A stretch of 49,638 nucleotides of DNA from Sulfuritalea sp. (GTDB lineage: Bacteria; Pseudomonadota; Gammaproteobacteria; Burkholderiales; Methylophilaceae): assembly GCA_021738125.1 (NCBI GenBank), contig JAIPCR010000005.1, positions 1 to 49,638 of the forward strand, read 5' to 3'. Below, piece by piece: positions 42,648 to 49,638 of the stretch (its first letter is position 1; each line of letters begins with the position of its first letter). Position numbers and translations under genes: made by a program. Below the pieces are notes generated by a model, which worked only from the letters and a program-made list of their open reading frames with translations, did not search any database and was not told the DNA's origin.

Positions 42648-43571
42648 ATGGCGCTTACTTTTCAGCAAATTATTCTTACATTGCAAAACTATTGGTCAGA
42701 TCGTGGTTGTGCATTACTACAGCCTTACGATATGGAAGTGGGCGCGGGCACTAGTCATACGGCTACATTCTTACGTTCACTTGGGCCAGAACCATGGAAA
42801 GCTGCTTATGTGCAGCCTAGCCGCCGCCCTAAAGACGGCCGTTATGGCGAAAATCCAAATCGATTGCAACATTATTATCAGTTTCAGGTTGTACTTAAAC
42901 CAGCACCAGCCGATATTCTAGAGCTTTATTTAGGTTCACTTGAAGCGTTGGGCTTTGATCTAAAAAAGAATGACATTCGCTTTGTGGAGGATGACTGGGA
43001 AAATCCAACATTAGGTGCATGGGGTTTGGGTTGGGAAGTTTGGTTAAATGGTATGGAAGTTACACAATTCACATACTTCCAACAAGTTGGTGGTATTAAC
43101 TGTAAACCTATTACAGGTGAAATCACCTACGGTTTAGAGCGCTTAGCCATGTACTTGCAAGGTGTAGACAATGTTTATGATTTGACTTGGACAGATGGCC
43201 TCACTTATGGCGATGTTTATCTGCAAAATGAAAAAGAACAGTCTGCCTATAACTTTGAACATTCAGATGCAGACTTTTTATTTACAGCATTTACAGCGCA
43301 TGAAAAACAAGCACAGCATTTAATGGAGAATAAGCTTGCACTTCCAGCCTATGAGCAAGTACTTAAGGCGGCACATACGTTCAATCTACTTGATGCCCGT
43401 GGTGCAATTTCAGTGACCGAACGTGCTGGTTACATTGGTCGTATTCGCAACTTAGCGCGTTCAGTTGCTGCAAGTTATTTAGATAGTCGCGCCAGACTAG
43501 GATTCCCAATGGCACCCAAAGATTGGGCAGATGAAGTATTAACAGAATTAGCTAAGAAAGCCGTAGCATGA
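42648..43571 (+). CDS. glyQ: Glycine-tRNA ligase alpha subunit
   Basis: Catalytic subunit of the bacterial alpha2beta2 glycyl-tRNA synthetase. The protein begins [21 protein letters not shown], followed by [40 protein letters not shown] and TYFQQVGG, all typical of GlyQ. 307 residues. Its stop overlaps the glyS start (ATGA), so the two subunits are translated together. Confidence 0.98.
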   Translation: MALTFQQIILTLQNYWSDRGCALLQPYDMEVGAGTSHTATFLRSLGPEPWKAAYVQPSRRPKDGRYGENPNRLQHYYQFQVVLKPAPADILELYLGSLEALGFDLKKNDIRFVEDDWENPTLGAWGLGWEVWLNGMEVTQFTYFQQVGGINCKPITGEITYGLERLAMYLQGVDNVYDLTWTDGLTYGDVYLQNEKEQSAYNFEHSDADFLFTAFTAHEKQAQHLMENKLALPAYEQVLKAAHTFNLLDARGAISVTERAGYIGRIRNLARSVAASYLDSRARLGFPMAPKDWADEVLTELAKKAVA

Positions 43572-45679
43572 GTACAAAAAATTTATTAGTAGAACTATTT
43601 GTAGAAGAATTGCCGCCGAAAGCCTTAAATAAATTAGGCGAGGCATTTTCAAGTATATTGTTCGAATCGCTGAAATTACAAGGTTTAGTGGAAGATAATT
43701 CAGCAGTAACAGCTTATGCATCACCACGTCGGCTTGCAGTACATGCAACGAATATCCTTGCTATTGCTGCCGATAAGACCTCTACACAAAAACTCATGCC
43801 TGTAAGCGTTGGCTTGGATGCAAGTGGCAACGCAACGCCAGCCTTAATCAAGCGCCTAAACGGCATGGGCATGGATGAAAGCGCGGTTAAAAATTTAACC
43901 AAGCAAGCAGATGGTAAAAATGAAGCTTTGTTTTTAGATGTCATGCAAAAAGGTATTGCGCTTAATGAAGGTTTACAAATCGCATTGAACGAAGCAATAA
44001 CAAAGCTACCGATTCCGAAAGTCATGACTTATCAATTGGCAGATGGTTGGAGTAACGTAAATTTTGTGCGCCCTGCGCATAGTTTAGTGGCGTTACATGG
44101 TGGCGATGTGATTGCTGTTACCGCATTAGGCTTAACGGCTAGCAATCAAACACAAGGACATAGGTTTGAAGCTTCTGTATCCCCAGTTATTGTAAAAAGT
44201 GCTGATAGTTATGCTGAGCAACTTAAAACAGAAGGTGCGGTGATTGCAAGTTTTTCTGAACGCCGTACAGAGATTGTTCGTCAACTCAGCGTTGCTGCAG
44301 GCAAGGAGAATCTAAAGCCAATTGAAGATGATGCCTTGCTTGATGAAGTGACTGCTCTGGTTGAACGTCCCAATGTATTACTCGGCCAATTTGAAGAAAT
44401 TTACCTAGAAGTACCGGCAGAATGTTTGATACTTACCATGAAAGCGAATCAAAAATATTTTCCACTTCTCGATGCAAATGGCAATCTGACTAATAAATTT
44501 TTAATCGTTTCCAATATCAGTCCTGAGGATCCTAGCGCAGTCATTGGTGGTAATGAGCGTGTGGTACGCCCTCGCCTAGCGGATGCTAAATTTTTCTTTG
44601 ATCAAGATCGCAAAAAAACGCTTGAAAGCCGCTTAGAAGGTTTAAATAAAGTGGTTTATCACAACAAGCTTGGTTCTCAAGGGGGGCGTACTGAAAGAGT
44701 TAGAGCTATTGCATCGGCAATTGCACTAGTGATAGGTGGTAATGATTTAGCGACTAAAGCTGATAAGGCCGCTCAGCTTGCGAAAACAGACTTAGTAACC
44801 GATATGGTTGGTGAGTTTCCTGAACTTCAAGGCATTATGGGGCGTTACTATGCGCAGTATGAAAACTTAAATGATGATATCGCTTATGCAATTGAAGACC
44901 ATTACAAGCCTAGATTTGCGGGAGATGAATTACCTCGCAATCAAGTAGGTGTGGTGGTTGCTTTAGCTGACAAATTGGAAACTTTGGTTGGCTTATTCAG
45001 TATTGGTGAAAAACCTACTGGAGATAAAGATCCATTTGGTTTACGCAGACAAGCGTTAGGCATTATTCGTATGCTAATTGAATGTAAATTATCCTTGGAA
45101 TTTAGCAAGCTCATTCAAGATGTATTAAGTAAATTTAAAGCAGTCTCAAATACTGAGGCTGCCATGATTCAATCTATTAAAGAATTTTGCTTTGACCGCT
45201 TAAGTGTAAATTTACGTGAACAAGGGGCAAGCCCGCAAGAAGTTGATGCGGTATTATCACTTAACCCTGAAATTTTAAGTGATATTCCACAACGCCTTGC
45301 TGCTGTGCGTACATTCTCTACTTTGGATCAAGCGCCTGCCTTAGCCGCAGCGAACAAGCGTGTCAGTAATATTCTGAAAAAAGTTGAAGGTGAAGTGAAG
45401 GCTGAAGTAAACACTAACTTACTGCAAGAGCCAGCTGAAATAGCACTTAATGAGGCAGTAAGTAAAGTGAAACCAGAGGCTGATAAGTTATTTGAAAATG
45501 GCGATTACACTGCGTCTCTTAAAACACTTGCAGCTCTCAAAGCGCCTGTTGATGCTTTCTTTGATAATGTGATGGTAAATGCTGATGACCCTGCGCTTAA
45601 GGCGAACCGTCTAGGCTTATTAGCTACATTGCATCAAACCATGAATCGTGTTGCAGATTTATCAAAATTAGCCAGCTAA
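43568..45679 (+). CDS. glyS: Glycine-tRNA ligase beta subunit
   Basis: tRNA-binding subunit of the glycyl-tRNA synthetase. 703 residues with [15 protein letters not shown] at the start, [17 protein letters not shown]-like and [16 protein letters not shown] segments, [13 protein letters not shown], and [27 protein letters not shown], followed by an HD-like and anticodon-binding C-terminus. Complete and of normal length; coupled to glyQ. Confidence 0.97.
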   Translation: MSTKNLLVELFVEELPPKALNKLGEAFSSILFESLKLQGLVEDNSAVTAYASPRRLAVHATNILAIAADKTSTQKLMPVSVGLDASGNATPALIKRLNGMGMDESAVKNLTKQADGKNEALFLDVMQKGIALNEGLQIALNEAITKLPIPKVMTYQLADGWSNVNFVRPAHSLVALHGGDVIAVTALGLTASNQTQGHRFEASVSPVIVKSADSYAEQLKTEGAVIASFSERRTEIVRQLSVAAGKENLKPIEDDALLDEVTALVERPNVLLGQFEEIYLEVPAECLILTMKANQKYFPLLDANGNLTNKFLIVSNISPEDPSAVIGGNERVVRPRLADAKFFFDQDRKKTLESRLEGLNKVVYHNKLGSQGGRTERVRAIASAIALVIGGNDLATKADKAAQLAKTDLVTDMVGEFPELQGIMGRYYAQYENLNDDIAYAIEDHYKPRFAGDELPRNQVGVVVALADKLETLVGLFSIGEKPTGDKDPFGLRRQALGIIRMLIECKLSLEFSKLIQDVLSKFKAVSNTEAAMIQSIKEFCFDRLSVNLREQGASPQEVDAVLSLNPEILSDIPQRLAAVRTFSTLDQAPALAAANKRVSNILKKVEGEVKAEVNTNLLQEPAEIALNEAVSKVKPEADKLFENGDYTASLKTLAALKAPVDAFFDNVMVNADDPALKANRLGLLATLHQTMNRVADLSKLAS

Positions 45680-45698
45680 TCAATTAAGTGAGTAGCAG

Positions 45699-46259
45699 AT
45701 GAAATTAGTAATTTTAGACAGGGATGGTGTTATCAATCGTGACTCTGCTAATTTCATTAAAAATCCAAATGAATGGATTCCAATAGCTGGTAGCCTTGAT
45801 GCGATTGCTTTGCTCAACCAATCTGGTTTTAGAGTAGCAATTGCGACTAATCAATCTGGGATTAGTCGTGGATTATTTGATATGACAACACTCAATAGTA
45901 TTCATGAAAAAATGAATCGAGAATTAGCCATAGTGGGTGGACGGGTGGACGCTATTTTTTACTGTCCACATGCTGCAGATGAACATTGCCATTGTCGCAA
46001 GCCAGATATCGGTATGATTGAAGATATAGGCAAACGTTTTTCAATGGAATTGCATGGTGTACCTGCCGTGGGTGATGCATTAAGAGACTTGCAGGCTTTT
46101 TCAGCAGCAGGATGCCAGCCTATTTTAGTACTGACAGGTAAAGGCGAAGCAACCTTGGCTGCATCTACACAGTCTACAGATAAGGCTTTACCAGAAAATA
46201 CTTGGGTTTGTGCCGATTTGGCTGAAGCTGCACAGCGTATTATTGCAGAGCAAGATTAA
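45699..46259 (+). CDS. gmhB: D-glycero-beta-D-manno-heptose-1,7-bisphosphate 7-phosphatase
   Basis: HAD-family phosphatase of the ADP-heptose pathway for LPS core. Catalytic aspartates are in LDRDGVINRD (Asp7, Asp9), ATNQSG gives the second HAD motif, and the zinc-binding loop is Cys89, His91, Cys97, Cys99 (CPHAADEHCHC), specific for GmhB. 186 residues. The glyS-gmhB-plsC run is a common betaproteobacterial order. Confidence 0.95.
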   Translation: MKLVILDRDGVINRDSANFIKNPNEWIPIAGSLDAIALLNQSGFRVAIATNQSGISRGLFDMTTLNSIHEKMNRELAIVGGRVDAIFYCPHAADEHCHCRKPDIGMIEDIGKRFSMELHGVPAVGDALRDLQAFSAAGCQPILVLTGKGEATLAASTQSTDKALPENTWVCADLAEAAQRIIAEQD

Positions 46260-46273
46260 TCAAAAGGCATCGT

Positions 46274-46981
46274 ATGCTGTTTTTGCGTTCATGTTTGTTT
46301 TTTGTTGGTCAAGTAATTACTGCCCCCGTTTTTACATTAATTGCATTGCTTGCATTGCCACTTAATCCAATCACTCGAAATCGTCTAATTTCCGGCTGGG
46401 CACGTAGTATGTTGTGGTGGCTAAAAGTCACTTGCAATATTCGCCATGAAATTACTGGTATTGAAAATATCCCCAATTCACCCACTATTATCTTAAGTAA
46501 GCATCAGTCAACCTGGGAAACGTTTGCTTTTCAAGCAATCTTTCCTACCCAAGTGTATGTACTTAAGCGTGAATTATTGTGGATACCGATATTTGGATGG
46601 GGCTTGGCTATGTCATCACCTATCGCTATTAATCGTGCAGCTGGGCGAGAGGCACTTAAACAACTCGTAGAAAAAGGTAAAGATAGATTAGCCAAAGGTT
46701 TTTGGGTGGTGATATTTCCAGAAGGCACACGAATAGCACCTAAAAAACGAGGTAAGTATCATATCGGTGGCGCTTGGTTAGCCGCGCATACTGAAATACC
46801 TGTATTGCCAGTTGCACATAACGCTGGCGACTTCTGGCCCAAGGGTTTTATAAAAGCCCCAGGGATTATCCATATGCATATTGGCAAGCCCATTCAAACT
46901 ACTGGTTTAAAAACAGATGCCTTGAATCAGCTAGTGGAGAATTGGATTGAAACAGAAATGGAAATACTCACTGCACGATGA
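46274..46981 (+). CDS. plsC: 1-acyl-sn-glycerol-3-phosphate acyltransferase
   Basis: Makes phosphatidic acid from lysophosphatidic acid at the inner membrane. 235 residues; two N-terminal hydrophobic segments, then the acyltransferase motifs KHQSTWETF (His77, with Glu82 where many PlsC enzymes have Asp) and FPEGTR (from 148). The His-x4-Glu form also occurs in other betaproteobacterial PlsC as far as I recall. AAAGG precedes the ATG. The stop overlaps the start of the next gene. Confidence 0.93.
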   Translation: MLFLRSCLFFVGQVITAPVFTLIALLALPLNPITRNRLISGWARSMLWWLKVTCNIRHEITGIENIPNSPTIILSKHQSTWETFAFQAIFPTQVYVLKRELLWIPIFGWGLAMSSPIAINRAAGREALKQLVEKGKDRLAKGFWVVIFPEGTRIAPKKRGKYHIGGAWLAAHTEIPVLPVAHNAGDFWPKGFIKAPGIIHMHIGKPIQTTGLKTDALNQLVENWIETEMEILTAR

Positions 46982-47685
46982 GTCATGAGATTACTCTCCC
47001 TTCTGGTGATCAACTACACTACCAGTTAGAACGCCATCAGCGACGTACGGTAGGCTTAAAAATTACTGCAAGTGGCTTGGTTATCCATGCACCCAAGCGT
47101 ATTTTACAATCTCAGCTAGAAAGCATTATTGTTCAAAAAGCGGATTGGATACGCAAAAAATTAAATACGCTGATAGAAAATAAACTGCCAGAAATGCAAT
47201 GGGGGCATGGTGAGGTATTGTTTTATTTGGGTAATACCATCACGTTAGCAGTTGAGCATGACATTCGGTCAAAAGCTGTTGAGTACGAGCCAGGAGTGTT
47301 GCAGTTAGCTATGCCAAATCATCATGACCAAAATTTAATCGCTCGTAAGGTGATTCAGTGGTACAAAAAGCAAGCGATGGTAGACTTTACTAGGCGTTTA
47401 GAAATATTTTCTAGCAAGTTAGGCGTAAGTTTTAGTGCTTTTGCCTTATCTAATGCAAATTCTCGTTGGGGGAGTTGTAATTCAAGAAAAGAAATCAGGT
47501 TGAATTGGCGCTTGTTGCAAGCACCGCCACACATTATTAACTATGTGGTTTGTCATGAGCTTGCTCATTTAAAAGAAATGAACCACTCGGCTAAGTTTTG
47601 GGCAACCGTTGCTAGCGTTTATCCAGATTACAAATTAGCAGAAAAAGAGTTAAAAAAATTGTCGCCACAATTACACCGCATTTAA
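46978..47685 (+). CDS. YgjP-like zinc metallopeptidase (DUF45)
   Basis: 235 residues of the YgjP/WLM-type family of unknown substrate. The zinc site is HELAHLKEMNH (His193, Glu194, His197, His203), preceded by the family segment NSRWGSCNSRKEIRLNWRLL. The N-terminus has RRTVGLKITASGLVIHAPK, also family-typical. ATGA overlap with plsC shows coupling. It is cytoplasmic, with no signal peptide. Biological role not known. Confidence 0.9.
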   Translation: MSHEITLPSGDQLHYQLERHQRRTVGLKITASGLVIHAPKRILQSQLESIIVQKADWIRKKLNTLIENKLPEMQWGHGEVLFYLGNTITLAVEHDIRSKAVEYEPGVLQLAMPNHHDQNLIARKVIQWYKKQAMVDFTRRLEIFSSKLGVSFSAFALSNANSRWGSCNSRKEIRLNWRLLQAPPHIINYVVCHELAHLKEMNHSAKFWATVASVYPDYKLAEKELKKLSPQLHRI

Positions 47686-47697
47686 AGCGGTGTAATT
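47669..47697. terminator. Terminator between convergent ygjP-like gene and ppa
   Basis: Eleven-base perfect stem AATTACACCGC and GCGGTGTAATT with a 7-base loop, followed by ATTTTATT. The stop codon of the upstream gene lies in the loop. It should work in both directions. Confidence 0.8.
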
Positions 47698-47730
47698 ATT
47701 TTATTGAAGTTTCAGTTTGCCTCAATATAC

Positions 47731-48279
47731 TTAGAACGCTGGTTTTACTTTTGCATTATTAAAGTTAGTCACACCATCTAAAATTTCTTTTTTCGCTTGG
47801 TCAATATCACCCCAGCCATTAATCTTGACCCATTTACCTTTGTCTAAATCTTTATAATGTTCAAAGAAGTGAGCAATCATATCTAGGCGCCAAGCAGATA
47901 AATCCTTGTAAGTTTTAAGATGGCCATATAAACCACATACTTTCTCAACTGGCACAGCTAAGACTTTTGCATCTAAGCCAGCTTCGTCTTCCATGAGTAA
48001 TACCCCTAATGGGCGACAACGTACAACAACCCCTGGGATTAAAGCAACAGGCGTCATTACCAACACATCTACCGGGTCACCGTCATCAGCGAGTGTATGA
48101 GGTACGTAACCGTAATTAGTAGGATATTGCATGGCTGTACCCATAAAGCGATCTACAAAAATAGCACCACTTTCTTTATCTACTTCATATTTGACGGGGT
48201 CGCCCTGCATAGGGATTTCAATAATGACATTAAAATCGTTTGGGACATCTTTACCGGTTGGCACTTGGTTTAACGACAT
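47731..48279 (-). CDS. ppa: Inorganic pyrophosphatase (family I)
   Basis: Soluble Mg-dependent pyrophosphatase. 182 residues with [45 protein letters not shown] (metal-binding aspartates 65, 66, 68 and 71) and the C-terminal KTYKDLS and HFFEHYKDL segments. AGGAA precedes the ATG. Monocistronic. Length and motifs are standard. Confidence 0.97.
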   Translation of the reverse strand: MSLNQVPTGKDVPNDFNVIIEIPMQGDPVKYEVDKESGAIFVDRFMGTAMQYPTNYGYVPHTLADDGDPVDVLVMTPVALIPGVVVRCRPLGVLLMEDEAGLDAKVLAVPVEKVCGLYGHLKTYKDLSAWRLDMIAHFFEHYKDLDKGKWVKINGWGDIDQAKKEILDGVTNFNNAKVKPAF

Positions 48280-48381
48280 GGTTTATTCCTAAAATTGACT
48301 GATTAATTTTTTAATATATTTTGTGACGCAATTATAGCAAGCTCAAGACATAAAATTGTTAAAAATCAGATGAAACACTGA

Positions 48382-48666
48382 TTATTCAATCGTAGATTGA
48401 ACTTGTTCTCTACAATCTTGAATGATGGTTTTTGGAATAAATAATAAGGCGATATAGACCAAAATAGGGATGATAACGACCTCATCTAACTGACCTAATA
48501 CAGGTATAAAATCTGGAATTAGATCAAAGGGGAGCAATAAATAAGCAATCGCTAAGCCTAAAAAAAGCTTGGCTAGCCAAGGTGTTTTAGGGTGTTTGAG
48601 CACTAAACGATAAACCGCCAGCTCTTGCTTGAGTTGTTTGCTAAAAGATTTTAGTTTTTTGATCAC
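48382..48666 (-). CDS. YkvA-family (DUF1232) small membrane protein
   Basis: 94 residues. The DUF1232 signature is LAKLFLGLAIAYLLLPFDLIPDFIPVLGQLDEVVII, with two hydrophobic segments and a Lys-rich N-terminus. Function unknown. The start is GTG at 48666 with no obvious ribosome site, so the true N-terminus is uncertain. It lies 34 bases after purC on the same strand and may be in its transcript. Confidence 0.82.
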   Translation of the reverse strand: MIKKLKSFSKQLKQELAVYRLVLKHPKTPWLAKLFLGLAIAYLLLPFDLIPDFIPVLGQLDEVVIIPILVYIALLFIPKTIIQDCREQVQSTIE

Positions 48667-48700
48667 ACGATTAGTCAGAAAATATTAATACCAATCATCA

Positions 48701-49603
48701 TCAATCAATACGTAATGCCTGTCCAGTGAGACGTTCGAAAGCTTCCATATATTTTTCACTGGTTTTTTGAGCTACATCTGCTGGCAGCTCAGGTGCAGGC
48801 GCAGTTTTGTTCCAGCCGGTGCTTTCTAACCAATCGCGTACGAATTGCTTATCATAGCTCGGTGGATTTTGGCCTACTACGTAGCTACTGGCAGGCCAAA
48901 AACGTGATGAGTCAGGTGTGAGCACTTCATCCATCACATGTAATGTGCCGTGAGCATCTAGACCAAATTCAAACTTAGTGTCAGCGATGATAATTCCGCG
49001 TGTGAGCGCATACTCTGCTGCCTGCTTATAAAGTCTAATGGCTACACTTGCTACTTGGTCAGCCATATCTTGGCCAATTAAATCTGCACATTGTTGCAAA
49101 CTTATATTTTCATCGTGCTCACCCACCGCAGCTTTACTTGAAGGTGTAAATATGGGGTTGGGTAATCTTGAGGCTTCTTGTAACCCGGCTGGCAATGGTA
49201 TGCCGCACACCGTACCTTTGGCTTTATATTCTTTCCAACCACTACCTACCAAATAACCTCGCACAATGGCCTCAATAGGAAGCGCTTTCAATTTTTTTAC
49301 AACAACTGCGCGTGAGCCGAGTTGCGCTTGTTCTAATGGATTGCTGACGACACTGTTAGGGTGAATACCTGTGAGATGGTTAGGCACAATATCTTTGAGT
49401 TTTTCAAACCAAAAATTTGCCATCTGCGTGAGCATGGCACCTTTATTGGCGATACCTGTAGGCAGTATGACATCAAAGGCCGATAGCCTGTCAGTACTGA
49501 CCAAAAGCATGGTATTCGCATCGATATCATAAATGTCACGAACTTTACCCTGATGTATGCGTTTTAAACTGTGAATGCTGGTTTCTAATAAAGGTTGATT
49601 CAT
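48701..49603 (-). CDS. purC: Phosphoribosylaminoimidazole-succinocarboxamide synthase
   Basis: SAICAR synthetase, step of purine synthesis. GKVRDIYDID, STDRLSAFDVILP, EAIVRGYLVGSGWKEYK, IIADTKFEFG and DEVLTPDSSRFWP are the family segments. At 300 residues it is the longer form found in many proteobacteria and yeast rather than the 237-residue E. coli type. The ATG is at 49603, only 35 bases from the window end, so its promoter is mostly outside. Confidence 0.97.
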   Translation of the reverse strand: MNQPLLETSIHSLKRIHQGKVRDIYDIDANTMLLVSTDRLSAFDVILPTGIANKGAMLTQMANFWFEKLKDIVPNHLTGIHPNSVVSNPLEQAQLGSRAVVVKKLKALPIEAIVRGYLVGSGWKEYKAKGTVCGIPLPAGLQEASRLPNPIFTPSSKAAVGEHDENISLQQCADLIGQDMADQVASVAIRLYKQAAEYALTRGIIIADTKFEFGLDAHGTLHVMDEVLTPDSSRFWPASSYVVGQNPPSYDKQFVRDWLESTGWNKTAPAPELPADVAQKTSEKYMEAFERLTGQALRID

Positions 49604-49638
49604 GAGGCTTGGCTTATGGTTTAAGTAGAGGTTTGATG

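Noticed and set aside
1..49638. CRISPR array, tRNA, rRNA or insertion sequence
   Set aside because: I saw no regularly spaced repeats, tRNA-like cloverleaf, rRNA sequence, transposase or integrase in the window.

Overview
The window reads as chromosomal DNA of a betaproteobacterium, most like a Methylophilaceae-type methylotroph. This rests on inference from content: AT-rich housekeeping DNA, beta-proteobacterial gene order (accB-accC-prmA-zinc ribbon; miaB-phoH-ybeY-corC; lnt-glyQ-glyS-gmhB-plsC), a 23-residue PqqA peptide gene (PQQ is the cofactor of methanol dehydrogenases), and an SHP/cytochrome c''-type haem protein cluster. No rRNA or tRNA gene was seen to settle the taxonomy.

Region 1 (1-11960) is a hydrogen-metabolism island. 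A 5' fragment of a phosphoketolase gene lies beyond the end of a minus-strand operon hupE-hypA-hypB-hypF-hypC-hypD-hypE (nickel uptake and NiFe-site assembly). Divergent from it is hoxF-hoxU-hoxY-hoxH-hoxW, encoding a soluble NAD-reducing [NiFe]-hydrogenase and its maturation protease. HypF is a short form with only the C-terminal Kae1-like domain. The DNA of this island looks more GC-rich than the rest. Its products would oxidise H2 and make NADH in the cytoplasm; no transcriptional regulator (HoxA type), hypX or hoxI is present.

Region 2 (11961-17865) is accessory DNA: two small genes (DUF2934 and a lysine-rich protein), an arsC-arsR pair with a clear operator, an unlisted 29-codon membrane peptide candidate, a two-gene sensory module (membrane-anchored TRAP-type binding protein plus histidine kinase) flanked by copies of an intergenic repeat, and an orphan pqqA with a strong terminator.

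Region 3 (17866-26073) is housekeeping: accB-accC-prmA-zinc-ribbon protein, aroQ, then dsbD-tlpA for periplasmic thiol reduction, and divergently fxsA plus a ferredoxin-reductase gene. Region 4 (26188-29786) is a cytochrome b / SHP / dihaem cytochrome c trio followed by its two-component system, with a response-regulator-like direct repeat at the trio's promoter. Region 5 (29797-35657) holds an MFS transporter, an EF-hand protein, ompR-envZ and cysG. Region 6 (35766-49603) is translation, RNA and envelope housekeeping: miaB, phoH, a psiE-like gene, ybeY, corC, mscL, lnt, glyQS, gmhB, plsC, a YgjP-like protease, ppa, a YkvA-like gene and purC.

The most unusual items are the short HypF, the hydrogenase island in a PQQ-peptide-bearing genome, the repeat-flanked binding-protein/kinase module, the promoter motif before the SHP cluster, and two genes too short for normal ORF calling (pqqA and the 29-codon membrane peptide).
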